DNA from: Mesocentrotus franciscanus
Lineage: Eukaryota; Echinodermata; Echinoidea; Camarodonta; Strongylocentrotidae
Length of the DNA stretch: 64,000 nucleotides
NCBI GenBank assembly: GCA_037976565.1
Contig: CP137680.1
Span: forward strand, 17,544,861-17,608,860
Direction of reading: 5' to 3'
Shown here: piece by piece, positions 1-11,254 of the stretch
Layout of the letters: each line of letters opens with the position of its first letter
How positions within the stretch are numbered: the first letter of the stretch is position 1
Position numbers and translations under genes: made by a program
Notes under the pieces: generated by a model
Database searches by the model: none
Seen by the model: the letters and a program-made list of their open reading frames with translations, nothing else
Told to the model about the DNA's origin: nothing

Positions 1-149
1 TGTTTGAAATCATCTGTCCGGGTGCGCAATCTATCATATCAGGGAACATAACGTGCGTAAATCTTATGGCTTCTTCAATTTTGTCGAACAAAATTTACAA
101 GGATATCGAAAACGCCTTGAAAATATAAATGCATTAGGCCCATACATAG

Positions 150-200
150 AAAAAAAAGGGGTGAGATTTGAATCTCGATTCATATCTCACCCCTTTTTTT
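150..200. repeat. Perfect 17-bp stem hairpin
   Basis: Bases 150-166 (AAAAAAAGGGGTGAGAT) are the exact reverse complement of 184-200, with a 17-base loop. The surrounding 250 bases hold several further GTGAGATT words and a second dyad at 312-357 (AGTGAGATTC...GAATCTCACT). It looks like a decayed inverted-repeat element. Confidence 0.7.
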
Positions 201-997
201 TCTCACACGCAAAACACTATTACTTGAAAAATTGCACTTTTAGTGAGATTCAGTGATCGCAACCAGAATTTCCTTTTAGTGAGATTTTTAGGCTCACACA
301 CGGCAAAAAAAAGTGAGATTCTGATCGCGATTCAAAAATTGATTTTTGAATCTCACTAGGTCTAATTTCTTTGTGTGTGAATCCTACTATTGTCGTTTGA
401 CGGTCACTATTATTTTTTCCAGTGGTCAACTTTAAAATATACAGAACCAAGATAAAAGTAACATGTATCCTGAAATTAGAGGAACATTTTCTATTCAACA
501 AAGTGCGTAGCTTATGGTCATATACACTAGTGATACTCTCACGAGTGTGAATTCTAAAGATGCCTAGATCATAACGAACGAATACATGATTGTATACCAA
601 TTACAAAATATGAGGGAGCTACAGATAAAGAAACAGAGATAGGAAAAGGTTTGATGGAGAAAGGCAAGCCAACGTATAGACCAAATACCTTCAAGGGAAA
701 GAGGGGAGAGAGATTAAAAAAGAAGAATGTAGCAGCAGCTAGAGCATTAACCGAGGGGGATTGATAGTAAAAGATGATGGGGAAGGGGATTGAGGAGCAG
801 AGCACGGGAGCAAGGGAGGGATAGGAAGGTAACATGATATACATTGAGGTGATAGCGAGAATGGAGAGGGAGAGAAAAAAGGTGAGGTGAGTCAAAAATA
901 ATATATTCTACTGGAGAATTGGAACAGTTAAATTGGTGATGATGGCTGTGTATGGCTAGGAAAGCAGAGAAACTAAGCAAAATCACTTGGATCACCA
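201..997. other. No gene seen
   Basis: Contains the second GTGAGATT dyad (312-357), then a purine-rich stretch (600-960). Minus-strand frames here are Ser/Leu/Pro-rich consequences of that bias. Confidence 0.6.
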
Positions 998-1277
998 GGG
1001 GGGTGTTTCACAAAGACTACGATCGACTTTAAGTTGGACTTAAGTATAACAGGCCGTTCGTGCCATTGTTTGCTCTCACCATTATGATCTTTAGATAATA
1101 TTTTTTCCTTCAATAATGAATTATCAAAAAATGTAAGTTTTGTAGATTTTTTACCATGATTTGTACGTCCCTTGAGAGACCAATGCCAGTAAATGATGAG
1201 AGAATACAATGGCATGAACGGCCTGCTATACTTAAGTCCAACTTAAAGTCGATCTTAGTCTTTGTGAAACACCCCCC
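998..1277. mobile_element. 280-bp MITE with 71-bp inverted termini
   Basis: The left arm 998-1068 (GGGGGGTGTTTCACAAAGAC...) is matched by the right arm 1207-1277 in reverse complement with few mismatches, both including GACTTTAAGTTGGACTTAAG. The centre is unrelated AT-rich sequence. No ORF and no clear target duplication. Confidence 0.85.
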
Positions 1278-1498
1278 ATACTAAATAGGTTAGACGTGAT
1301 AAATATCAAAGAATGCATCCTTCAAACTTTCAAAGTACGATATTGATTTCAGGCCGTACTATTTCGCAGGTGCTGATCGAATTGATGACTGAAAACGCAG
1401 ACGTCAAATTGCTTTCTGCATGCATGAGGACTATGGGTATTCTCTCGACGAGCCATGGCTAAGAAGATATAGCGCCAGCTTCAGTCTCCTTCATTACA

Positions 1499-1879
1499 GC
1501 GAACCTATCTGTTCTCACTGATACCTCATCCTCCTCTGTTACCATGACAATATTGTTCACCAACAACCAGGACTGGAGACCGTGGATGAACTTTTGGAGG
1601 ACGTTGCTCTTCCTGGGAAAAGAAAGAATCAAGCCGTCGTCATCGTCGTCGAAGAAGAAAAGCAGACGAAAGCGTCGACATCAGCGTCAGATACCGGGAA
1701 ATTTGATGATCGCGACCACAGCGGAGATCGAGGAGGATAAAATTGTGGAAGAAGGGGGATTAACCTGGGGATCTGCACTGCTCATCTGGTGCGAACAGTT
1801 ATTCATGGTCTTCATGTGTCTCATGTTCATATTGGCGTTTTATAGAGCAGCAAAAAGCATTCTTTTAGGAACTGAATGA
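1499..1879 (+). CDS. Candidate terminal exon, possible Cys-loop channel subunit (TM3 end to TM4)
   Basis: An ORF open from 1463 and ending at TGA 1877-1879, with a possible acceptor (CTTCATTACAG) just before 1500 and a well-placed ATG at 1544. From there it reads 111 residues: a Trp-rich WRPWMNFWRTLLFLGKE segment, a very basic Ser/Lys/Arg loop, an acidic stretch (EIEEDKIVEE) and one clear membrane helix (LLIWCEQLFMVFMCLMFILAFY) near the C-terminus. That order resembles the MX region, cytoplasmic loop and TM4 of nicotinic-type Cys-loop receptors, but there is no diagnostic motif. The +1 frame over 1575-1740 also looks coding-like. It could equally be an unrelated small membrane protein. I see no upstream exons with a Cys loop. 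Confidence 0.3.
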   Translation, partial: ANLSVLTDTSSSSVTMTILFTNNQDWRPWMNFWRTLLFLGKERIKPSSSSSKKKSRRKRRHQRQIPGNLMIATTAEIEEDKIVEEGGLTWGSALLIWCEQLFMVFMCLMFILAFYRAAKSILLGTE

Positions 1880-2420
1880 AAATGGATGATTTAAAAAAAT
1901 AACTTATCAGCCTTTTTCGTTAATACCGTCTCGTAGGCTTATAACTTTATTCCGATGAAAGTAGCTCAAATTTATATACACGATTATGTATATCCTATAT
2001 ATTTGAGAGCAACTGGAACCTTTGCAAGAGGGCGATTTTTTGTTGGGGGTGGATGACCCTTACAACGCATTAATACATGTACTTATGAATCATGGGACAA
2101 CGCATTTGAGGGTAGCTTCGTAGGTCCGGAGTTCATCATCTTGATTGGCCGTTTCTCAGAGTTTCTACAAGAAAACTTTCTATCAATTTAGTTAGGCAAA
2201 TATCATGTCCATGCATTTGTGGTTCTGAGCACGTGTTGTAAATTTCGCTAGATTTTGTGACAATTTCTACCTTCATACCTCACATGTCAAGAGCTGAAGT
2301 GAGAGATTAAGGAAATTGGAAAATCTAGTTTGGTGTCTACATCATTATCCTTTTGTAATTTTCTTGAATTGTTCCTGGCTTTTCTCTCCACCACCATATC
2401 AAGTTCCGACCCTCATCATT

Positions 2421-2503
2421 CTTACTCTCTCTCTCTCTTTCTGTGTGTCTATCTCTCTTTCCCTGTCACTTCCTCTGTCTTTACCTTCGTCTCTCTACCT
2501 CTC
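2421..2503. repeat. Degenerate CT tract
   Basis: CTCT-rich low-complexity sequence; the Leu/Ser reading frame over it is not a gene. Confidence 0.85.
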
Positions 2504-2846
2504 CCATAATCATGAATAAATTATGTGCATAAACATTGCCTTACAACAGAACAACACTACAGGAGTCTTCCTTATCAGTGCGTGTATCAATAATAATTGG
2601 ACTCGGTCGGGTAAGATACTGAAATTCACTTTATTAAGACATGCAACAATACAGTCTATACTAATTATTACAAAGCTACGTGTTCAAACATGGTTCCATT
2701 TTCTTTGATTACCAAAACAAAAATATTTTTAAAAATACTACAAATAATGATAAATGAGAAACTTAGCAGTGACATTATGAGAATGAAATGTGAGAAAGAG
2801 GAGCAGCAGCTGAAGCAAGATACATGCAATTTCATGTGACTTCTAG

Positions 2847-3068
2847 GAAGTTCCGCCCAAATGGGATGCTGCAGCTGTTGCTACCGTATCTGATACATTA
2901 TGTCTGTTTACGGGACTTTTTGTGATTGTCAATGTTACAGCCCCAGTTGTCCTCCCAGACCAAGAACCCGTACCAACGTCTGCAAGTGAAGAATTTAGGA
3001 GAAAAAAGTTCATCATGTACACATCATCTCGCTTGCCTCAGAAGAAAAGGAGGGGATACCTCACGTAA
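2847..3068 (+). CDS. Candidate terminal exon with TM4-like helix (Cys-loop receptor-like)
   Basis: After a TGACTTCTAG acceptor-like site an open frame of 73 codons runs to TAA 3066-3068. It begins EVPPKWDAAAVATVSD and continues into a hydrophobic stretch (LCLFTGLFVIVNV) and then a polar, basic tail. The pattern W-x-n-A-x-V-x-D-x-LCL followed by a membrane helix resembles the start of TM4 in nicotinic acetylcholine receptor subunits. An upstream frame (about 2732-2815) reads as a charged helix, but its join to this ORF is unclear. The post-helix tail is long for the family. The region may also lie in the 3' flank of the SUMO gene on the other strand. Tentative. Confidence 0.3.
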   Translation, partial: EVPPKWDAAAVATVSDTLCLFTGLFVIVNVTAPVVLPDQEPVPTSASEEFRRKKFIMYTSSRLPQKKRRGYLT

Positions 3069-5363
3069 TGCCCTCTTCCTCTCTGCTGAGGCAATATTCT
3101 ATGTTACGACCATCACCGACTCCTGCCATCTAGAGAAAAATAAACTTTGTAAACCACTGTCTCCCAACAACAAACAAACAAGGCATATTGCATCGCTTTA
3201 AAGTCCCCAAGTCACAATAGTCCAGTCACAATAGTCTGAGTTTTAAAAGCAGAAAGTGGAAAACTGAAAATGGTGCAACTAGGCAGGTATTTCACATGTT
3301 AAAGAAACAAGCTGTCAAACAGTCCTTTCTCCGTTTCATCTCGCAAATAAATTTCAAAAGTCTAATATTCATTTAACAACAAAAATAACAGTCACCATAA
3401 TCGTTATATCCAAATAATAAAAGTTCAGACCGTAAAACAAAAATCATGGGTCAAAACATTGATGACAGATGGAAAATGGAACCTAAATGTATCATCTAAA
3501 AAGGGTATTTTTCTAGCAAAAAAAAAAAACATTTTTCTTTTCATTCATTTTTAAAGAGACATCTTACATTCAATTAATAGCAGCATCATTTCAGACCATG
3601 GACGAGACATTAAACGAATGGCACTTGTAAAAAAAAGGAACAATAAGAAAGGAAAAAAGTCTGCCAATTGGCAGCATATCAACACTTTTTACATGTACAA
3701 AGTATGAATTGGGTGAAAGAAATAATGTCCATGGATTACACATGCTTACAGATTCAATGTAGTGTACAAGAATGTACCTGCATAATTTAAACTTTTCCCC
3801 CACAAATTCATTCTCTTTTTGTGCTCGCAATTCAATTTACATCTAACATGTAGTTTTAAAAGATGGGAAAGGGGAAGCTTGAAAAAATGGCATTATAATT
3901 TAAAAGAAATACCCCACTGAATGTGCAAAAACTGCAAATTATACATTTCTCGAAATTGGAAACTTTTCTGTTAGTGTTACTTATTTCAGCAGCATCGTAA
4001 GTGGTAACAACTAAACATCACTACCGGTACTTATTACAAATCCATAGATTGGCGCTACCATAGGTTTGTAAAGCCAAACGTACACTCTATGATCCGACTA
4101 CGATTTCAAGGGATTGTAGTGACGTCGGACCAGTAATGCGATTGTCTACTATTTGATACCGATTCGGCTTTTATTCTTACTAGAAGAGTTCAATGCACTA
4201 AAATTCTGGTTGTTAGTAAGCTTATCATTATTTAGAATGGACCTTTTTTTTTCGACATGAACTTTAGATTTAGGGATATCCATGGCATTGCATAATTCAA
4301 AACTAGCTTTATTAAGCAAATGAAGAGCTCTCAGACAAGTTCAGAGAACGGATGCTTGGGGACTGTGCTAAACAAAAGGAATTTGCGCGATATATGCGTC
4401 TGTGCACTGATAATCTGTAGCCCAATATATACACACAAGCATGCAAGCATTATATTCTTATCACTAAATGTCTTCCTCCTCATATAATCAAGAACTAGTC
4501 GATACAAAACTGTCAATGAGCTGGCTTGCAGAGGAGCTAGAGTTTACAAGAAATGAAAAGTCTATATGAAATGAGGGCTGTTGTATACATCGCATCTATT
4601 TGATCTCAAAATATTTTTCTTTTCATGACAAAAAATGGAAAATATATGCTGTTAATTGTATGTTCAGATATTGTTTGGTCAATTTACCTATTTAAGATAC
4701 AAAGTGATTCCAATGAACACAATTGTAAAGCTACCGTAACTGGACAAAAAAGGAGTGCAACATCAATAATATTGTACAAATTTTTAGATTGTCGCAAGGA
4801 AATTTATACACAAAAAAGAAAGGGGGAATACCCACAACCTACATGTACAATACATGTCAAATACATGTCAATGAGTCAGACACCTGCAGCTACACAATGT
4901 ACGATATCACTCTTGCCAATTTGCTATCACGTGGCAAGATGCCCACCAGGTCACATTCCATATATTTACAAAGGATATTTTTGGCAATCCGAGCGAGAGT
5001 TTGGCACCGTGGACCTAGGAGATGATGGGAGCCAATGTTTGACAGTGGTGACATAAGCCGAAGAAATAACCAATAGTTTGAAACCTGGGTGAATTCTTGA
5101 GCAAGGTAGGTGCGACGTGTCAAGAGCACCAAAATCTTGGCACGCTGTATCAAAAGCATTCAATTAGGAGCAATTTCTTGGAGTGTTTCGGTAGATTGTC
5201 TAGGGACCTTTATAGCCTAGGCATAATTACGGGGTTGCTATTAAATAGTAGTGACCATGATGAGCTCTTGGATAGCACTTCTTGTGGATATGAACATGTA
5301 GGTTGTGGTCTAACTGGAACTAGTGTCCGGCTCCATCCATCAATGCAAAGGAGGGGTCCGACC
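3069..5363 (-). other. 3' flank and probable 3' UTR of SUMO
   Basis: AT-rich, no repeats of note. Minus-strand AATAAA occurs at 4308-4313, and others are possible further left. Plus-strand frames of 143 and 138 codons around 4625-5513 overlap SUMO exon 4 or its UTR antisense and are not supported. Confidence 0.5.
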
Positions 5364-5495
5364 CTACCCCCTTCCACCGGTCTGCTCTTGATATGCCTCC
5401 AGCTGGTCCTCATCCTCCATTTCAAGAGACTCTGGTGTGTCCTCTTCGTTTACGGCCTGTCCATCATATCGAAAACGGAGCTGTCCCCTCAAACC
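5364..5495 (-). CDS. SUMO: SUMO coding exon 4, with stop
   Basis: Forty-three codons plus TAG after a TTTTTTCAG acceptor. It carries [20 protein letters not shown] and YQEQTGG followed by RG. The diglycine is the conjugation site after C-terminal processing. Confidence 0.95.
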   Translation of the reverse strand, partial: GLRGQLRFRYDGQAVNEEDTPESLEMEDEDQLEAYQEQTGGRG

Positions 5496-8400
5496 CTGAA
5501 AAAAAGGGAATAAGATAAATATATCAGAATAAGAAGGTGGAACAGGTAAAGCCCAGTTATAGTCGACTCTTGTTTCATGTTTAGTCTTGATGTATCTTGT
5601 GGTTATCTTTGATCATTATACAGAAGAACATAAATTATTTTAAATTGGCTAAAAACTAGAGACCATACAGCCCCATGCACAGATGCCCTACTCTCATTCT
5701 CATAATTCCACGAGTGGAATCTGCCCATATCCCTTTATGGCTGCCTGAACGCATCCGTTGATTTTTTTCCCCCTGCTGCAAACTTCTGACTACGATGCCT
5801 CTTGTCACACACATCATTTGATTCCAAATCTTACGTTGCAGCTGCAGTGTCAGAAATCACTGCACTGTTTCCAGCCAAAACAGCCACTTTCCCCAAAGAC
5901 ATTGTACAAAATAATTATGAACAATTACTATGAACCGTAACCATCATTTCCACATCCGTTCAAGAAATTAATAAGAACTTCATGGCCTTATCTGTTATAG
6001 GATACTACATCCACTAGCCAAGTTTCTAAACTTTCCTCATATTGCAGGTCCCCTCCCAGGTTGTGAAGATGACAAAAAAAGCAAGCATTTAAAAATTGTT
6101 AGCTTATCAAACTGCATTACAAAAGGAATGCTGAAACAACTAGATAAACTGAAAATATTTAAGTAAAGAACGTAATAACGAGACCACTTTCAAAACAAGC
6201 ATTCCATCTTACATGGTTTGGCTCAGTTAACTTTTGATTCATACTACAGTCAAACCTGCTTTAGTGACCACCTGTCTACAAAGACCACATTTTTTTTGTT
6301 TCCCTTGAAAATTGTTTCTCATTGAAACATGTACTAAAGGAAACTGTCTACAAAGACCACTTTTTGTGTTTCCCTTGGGCGGTCGCTCGCTATAGACAGG
6401 TTTGATTGTATTTCATACTTAGACTTGAGTTATACCTGCTTTTCCCTGTAGGCATCCATGAGTTTGGCCAGCTTTGTCCTGCGCCTGATCTTGAAGCTTA
6501 TCGTTGAACCATCCTGTTGCGAAAAAAAGAGGACAACATTCTCACTTTGTTGCAGACTTTGGAGAACCATGTAGCCAAACAAAAAATAGCACATCTCAGT
6601 GAGCGCATCATTGTCCTTGCCATTTGAAACTGTGTGCATTTCATCCCATCTTACAAACCCGATCAAAATACATGTACAAACAAAGTGACGCACCATCATG
6701 GACGTCGCCACTTGCTTTATTGAACGACATCAATAAAGCATGTGGCGATGTCCATGATGGTGCGTCACTTTGTACATGTATTTTGATCGGGTTTGTTGCT
6801 TATTTCTCGACTTTATCATTTTTCCGACCTTGTTTTTTAAAACGCAATTCACAAACAGTTCATGTTTTGAAGCTTTTGCATTAGTGAAATGCTCTATACT
6901 TGGTTAATTAAGCCGAAAAATGAACTTGACAAGTCTTTTGCATAATCCTATTGTGACTGAACATGCATGGAGTGCATATTCACGAATGCACTTGCAAACA
7001 GTAATTGTTTGTATACTTATACTTCAATTCAAAATCATACTAAATTTCATTTGTGGTGTCTTCAAATATGGTAAGCTTACATGTACATCAAAGTATCAAT
7101 GCAGATTGAATTTTGATAATAACAGTAGGCATACCGTAAGTTCTCACAAAAATTTGATTAAAGGGCAAGTTCACTCCAAAAATAACTTACTTTCAATAGA
7201 AGCAGAAAAATCAGACAAACCAATCGAAAAAAGTTTGAGCAAAATTGGGTAACTAATAAGTTCATTTTTAGTGACTTTGAAAATCACTAAACAAATTGGC
7301 AACTCACTCATGAGTCTGTGATGTCATGTCCTCACTATCCTCTAATTATTTTCTTTATATTGATAACATAAATTTCCTATTTTCCCCCTAAGAATCTAAT
7401 TTCTTCACACCAGCATCCAAGTTGGATTGAATATGTTTTTGTGTGGATGCACTAATATAGATTTTTTTTTCTTCAGTTAAATCATGAAAAATGTGAAATT
7501 TGGTAAACTATGTATATAAAAATCAATAATTATGAATATACAAAATTCAGAAAATAGTATAAATTCTTCAAAGTCCATAAAAGATTTTGTGAAATGTCAT
7601 GCATGGCTGCATGCAATATGATACAAATCATATAACCTGGCCAAAGGCATGGGAAAATCAAGTTTTGGGGGATTAATGGGATTAAACTATATAAAGCAAT
7701 TGATAAATAGTGAGGACATGACGTCACAAACTGATAACCAAATTGGTAATTTGTGTAGTGATTTTCATTGTTCCATAGTTTTACATACTTCTTCAAAAAT
7801 TCATAACTTTCTTATTAGTTATCCGATTTTGCTCAAACATTTTTTGATTGGTTTGTCTGAATTTTCTGCTTCTATTGAAAGTAAGTTATTTTTGGAGTGG
7901 ACTTGGACTTTAAATCATGACAACTGATAATGTAACCCCAGACAAAAATGTATTTGCACTTTCAAGGCTGGTGACATACATTGAGTGATTTCAAGTACGA
8001 TGTGCGGTGTTGGTGTTGGTGTTGAGAGCGTGGAAAGGCTGCTGAACCGAGCTCCAACACCGACGGTCAGTTTAGAAGGACAATATGGTCGATACCGATC
8101 ACGTTATCGATAGCTCAATACCAGCCTCAACACAGACTACTGGAAATGCGTCATATTTTCCAAGGTCAACCTCAACACCAGCATGATTTCAAGTTTGGTG
8201 TTGTAGCTGGTGTTGGTGTTCTCACAACACCAACACCAGCTTTCAACTCCGAACTTGAAATCACTCATTGAGTACATGTATGTATGAACAATTTGATAAT
8301 GATAAATCCTTCTGTAATAATTTGAATGATAGCAACTAATTTATGATGAAAATTCAACACTGATTTTCTCAGATCCAATACATCTTCTAAATGTATATAA

Positions 8401-11254
8401 ACCAATTTTGTCGTTATTGATATCAACCGTTGATATGTGACCAGTTGTTCACATGACACCTGCTAAAATCATCCCCACCTTAGTAAATTTGCATTTTCCT
8501 ACAGTAATTGTGTACAATACAATGCTATTTGTGTCATAGAATTTAATTTGGTATTGGTAATTTTCTTTCCTTTTATCTCTCCTGTATCATCACGATTCAT
8601 CTCCTAGAATTAGAAGAAAAAAACATGAATGTATTTCAAACTCATACATTGAAGGACATTTCCCATCTTATTCAGTCCCTGAATAAGAGTATACTTACAT
8701 CACCAGTTACTTTTAACTGCACATGTTCATTACTTGGTTTCGCTTCCTGCAGAGGGATGAAAAAGAAAGACAAGGGAGAAATATTATGGTTAATCAACTG
8801 ATTCTTTAAAACAAAGGGGAAGTTCACCTTTAAAATATTGCCAGATACTTCTAAGCCACACGGAAGAGACATTGGACCAAAGTGAGCCAAATATCACCAC
8901 ATGAGGATGCAACAAGGAGCATGCACATCTCAACATCCTGAAGTATACATGTAGTTTCACCCACCGTGTAGTTGACACCTTATAACTACCGATGTCAGCA
9001 GCGAATGCACCAACCATTAACAGCTTCAATGATCAATCAGAAGGGGATGCCTATCTTGCGACACAGCTCAACAAGTTTAGTTATACATGTAGGCCCAGCA
9101 GGTGTTAATCCTGTTGAGTCTTCCCACAGTCGTCATAAAGCTACAGACTTATTTTTTCAGCCAGTATCAGGAAATGATACCATTGCAGTGGTGTTTTTGA
9201 TGAGCTATGGGTGGGCATTACAAGACATCGTCTTACTAACGAACCCGAGAAGACAGGCAAATACAAATGAACATGATGCGTGGTAGTTAGACTGGTAGTA
9301 CAACACGTACAATGTAGTACTGTGGCAATTGCTCCTCGGTCAAATAACCGTACTATACTTGCCCGATTCCTACGAAACTCACCCCAAAATCAACACCACA
9401 GCCAACACTACAGTCACTATACATGTATGTACACTTGTACAGAACCCTTACATTATTACCCCAGACATATATCTTAGAAATAATCTGTGTGTGTGACTAT
9501 GTGGCTTTCGAGTACATGTAGCACTACTACTAGTACTAGACTGTATTCTTTGAGAATGCCAAAAACTAACACTACATCATTTTCTTTTTTTTTCACTCAG
9601 AAAAACTACAATGTTATTGCAGAACAATAACATAGACTAAACTACATGTAGATCTAGTCAACAATCTTGCCAAGTTATCTTAATTTGCACAGATTCGTCG
9701 CTTGTCCTCTTCTGATTCAATGACCGAAAAACCAAGAAAAAATACATGTACTTAGAGTAGAGGAGGGAGTTTTCGGCCACTTAAGGCAAAATCCTATTTT
9801 TGGACTCTTCCTATTTATTATCATTTTTTGTTCAAATCATGAAGCCAATACTATTATTATTTAAACAAAAAAGAATCCCAGAAAAAAATCATGAATTGCC
9901 ATGGCAATATTCATTTCCTTGGCAATATTCATTTCCTTGTTCACTTTTTCGGAGGCAGTTTTCGGCCCCATGTACAAAGTCAATAGGGAGCGCGCGCCGT
10001 GCGTTCGCCAGCTGATCTTTAGCACGTCAGCCTGAGCACGTAATCCCCCGCATGGCGAAAACTACATCTGTGGGTGCGGTGATCAGAAATTGGAATCTGA
10101 ACTAACAGAGATACAGCGCTATAGTATCCGACTGCAGTGATAGGATACGTGCGATGAGATACTTTTAAGATTGCGGTACTCAAAAAATCTGGCTCTAAAT
10201 CAGAAAAATACTTAAAATACAGCTCATTTTATGGTACCCATATTCCTTACAGACACGCGTAAGATATTCGATTTTTCAGATTCGGGTAGCGGGACCGCCG
10301 ATTACATCGCTAAAATGTGATATTTAAGGAAAGTAAGGATACATTTTCCTTTGCAAATGTGGTTCTCCGGTGACTCTGGCATGTTATTGTAATATGTGTG
10401 TGATATGTGATATGCTATATATGCAATATATTTTAGAGGATTTTACCATGCATCCAACGGACCGGCCGAAAACTGCCTCCAAAATTCTCGGACCAGCGCC
10501 CCTACTGACTAAAGTAAAGGCAAAGTACTGAAATATCAGATAATTCATCGCTCCTAATTCATCATAATTTATATTTTAATAACTATCACGTCCATCGGCA
10601 TCACTCTGACTAGCTCTTGAGTCTGACTCTGACTCTGAGATTAAATTAAAAAGACAAGATAAAGACAAGTAAAGAGACATGATCAAATTTTATACTTATA
10701 CTATAAAAAATCTAGACTATAGACGATTTTACAACCTACTAAACACATCATGATTGGGTGCATTCTAAACTTCTCAAATCAGGCGACGGAGGATGTTCCT
10801 TCTTTGTTGAACTTTGAAGTTTGACTGGTTCTTTACATCCTGAGCGATTATGAGCTCAGCTGAGCTGACAAAGATTTAATTTACAAATTACATCATGCAA
10901 AGTTTGTCAATGTGCGCAAAATGGTGCATTTTCTTATTTGTTGGCTCTAGCCTCTACTTCGCTCTAACCACTAACGGCAATTAAAACAATTGCTCATTGT
11001 CACTCTCATTCCATGATGCAGTGCAGTAAGCGTACGCGTCCGTGCATTCAGCAGTCAGTGCATTGGCCTTGTGAAGAGCTTTCATGCTGTACATGCTGTG
11101 GGCATGTTGAAGCTTTTGTCACACGCCATTCCGAATTCGCCTGCAACTTTCAAAGAAACAACAGCAAGACAAAATCATCTAAATTCAGGATGGAAAACAA
11201 CACAAAAATTCGATGATTTTTTATTATGAATCTTACCTTGTGTTCAGTGGTCAT
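5364..11254 (-). CDS. SUMO: SUMO (small ubiquitin-like modifier), four coding exons
   Basis: Joining four minus-strand exons (11254-11237, 8746-8699, 6513-6436, 5495-5364) gives a 91-residue protein; introns are 2490, 2185 and 940 bp, all GT-AG and phase 0. The product is a SUMO of the SUMO2/3 type: EHVQLKVTG (about residues 13-21) is the first beta strand; [22 protein letters not shown] covers the SIM-binding strand and helix; [20 protein letters not shown] and AYQEQTGG follow. The diglycine is at 88-89, followed by Arg-Gly, which a SENP protease would remove before E1 (SAE1/UBA2) and Ubc9 loading. Split positions K|E and Q|G match those I know from vertebrate SUMO genes. Oddities: the usual Cys of the AYC motif is Arg, and the GLSMRQ-type segment is one residue shorter (GLRGQ). 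No psi-K-x-E site is seen near the N-terminus, so chain formation may be limited. A minus-strand CCAAT lies at about 11354-11359; poly(A) signals are possible at 4308-4313 or 2630-2635. Confidence 0.93.
6245..6411. mobile_element. MITE-like element, CAGTCAAACCTG termini, in SUMO intron 3
   Basis: The left end ACAGTCAAACCTGCTTTAGT and right end ...ATAGACAGGTTTGATTGTA are imperfect inverted repeats. Internal tandem copies of GTCTACAAAGACCAC separated by TTTCCCTTG are typical of a repeat common in marine invertebrates. Confidence 0.6.
6436..6513 (-). CDS. SUMO: SUMO coding exon 3
   Basis: Twenty-six codons from DGSTISFK to AYREKQ, between a CGCAACAG acceptor and a GTATAA donor. It holds the second strand and the alpha helix that form the SIM-binding groove. 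Arg replaces the Cys commonly found after AY in SUMO1/2/3. Confidence 0.93.
6656..6793. repeat. Long hairpin within SUMO intron 2
   Basis: The left arm 6656-6722 (AAACCCGATCAAAATACATG...) is almost fully complementary to the right arm 6731-6793, with an eight-base spacer and a four-base insertion in the left arm. If the intron is transcribed the RNA would form a near-perfect stem of about 60 bp. There is no ORF. Confidence 0.8.
7158..7913. mobile_element. 756-bp long-TIR element in SUMO intron 2
   Basis: About 100 bp at the left end (7158-7260: AAAGGGCAAGTTCACTCC...) is repeated inverted at 7811-7913. Further matching inside (GATGTCATGTCCTCACTAT and ATAGTGAGGACATGACGTCA) makes most of the element a loose palindrome. 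It is related to the element at 44954-45548. No protein of its own. Confidence 0.8.
7983..8266. mobile_element. 284-bp MITE rich in GGTGTT/AACACC words
   Basis: Termini GAGTGATTTCAAGT and ACTTGAAATCACTC are perfect inverted repeats, flanked by ATT on each side. The interior contains many GTGTTGGTGTTG and CAACACCAACACC runs in opposite orientation. It sits in SUMO intron 2. Confidence 0.7.
8699..8746 (-). CDS. SUMO: SUMO coding exon 2
   Basis: Sixteen codons ([16 protein letters not shown]) between a CTCTGCAG acceptor and a GTAAGTAT donor. It supplies the flexible N-terminal tail and first beta strand of the fold. The EHVQLKVTG string matches the HINLKV/YIKLKV consensus of SUMO proteins. Confidence 0.9.
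9951..10480. mobile_element. Possible element bounded by inverted GGAGGCAGTTTTCGGCC
   Basis: The 17-mer GGAGGCAGTTTTCGGCC at 9951-9967 recurs inverted at 10464-10480, and a variant (GGAGGGAGTTTTCGGCC) lies in direct orientation at about 9763. The enclosed 530 bp has no ORF. It lies in SUMO intron 1. Confidence 0.45.
11237..11254 (-). CDS. SUMO: SUMO coding exon 1
   Basis: This exon encodes MTTEHK and is followed directly by a strong GTAAGA donor on the minus strand. The ATG has A at -3. It is only six codons long, as in other SUMO genes, where exon 1 ends just after the first few residues. Confidence 0.8.

Noticed and set aside
4625..5513. Plus-strand frames of 143 and 138 codons
   Set aside because: They run antisense to SUMO exon 4 and its 3' UTR and have no domain.
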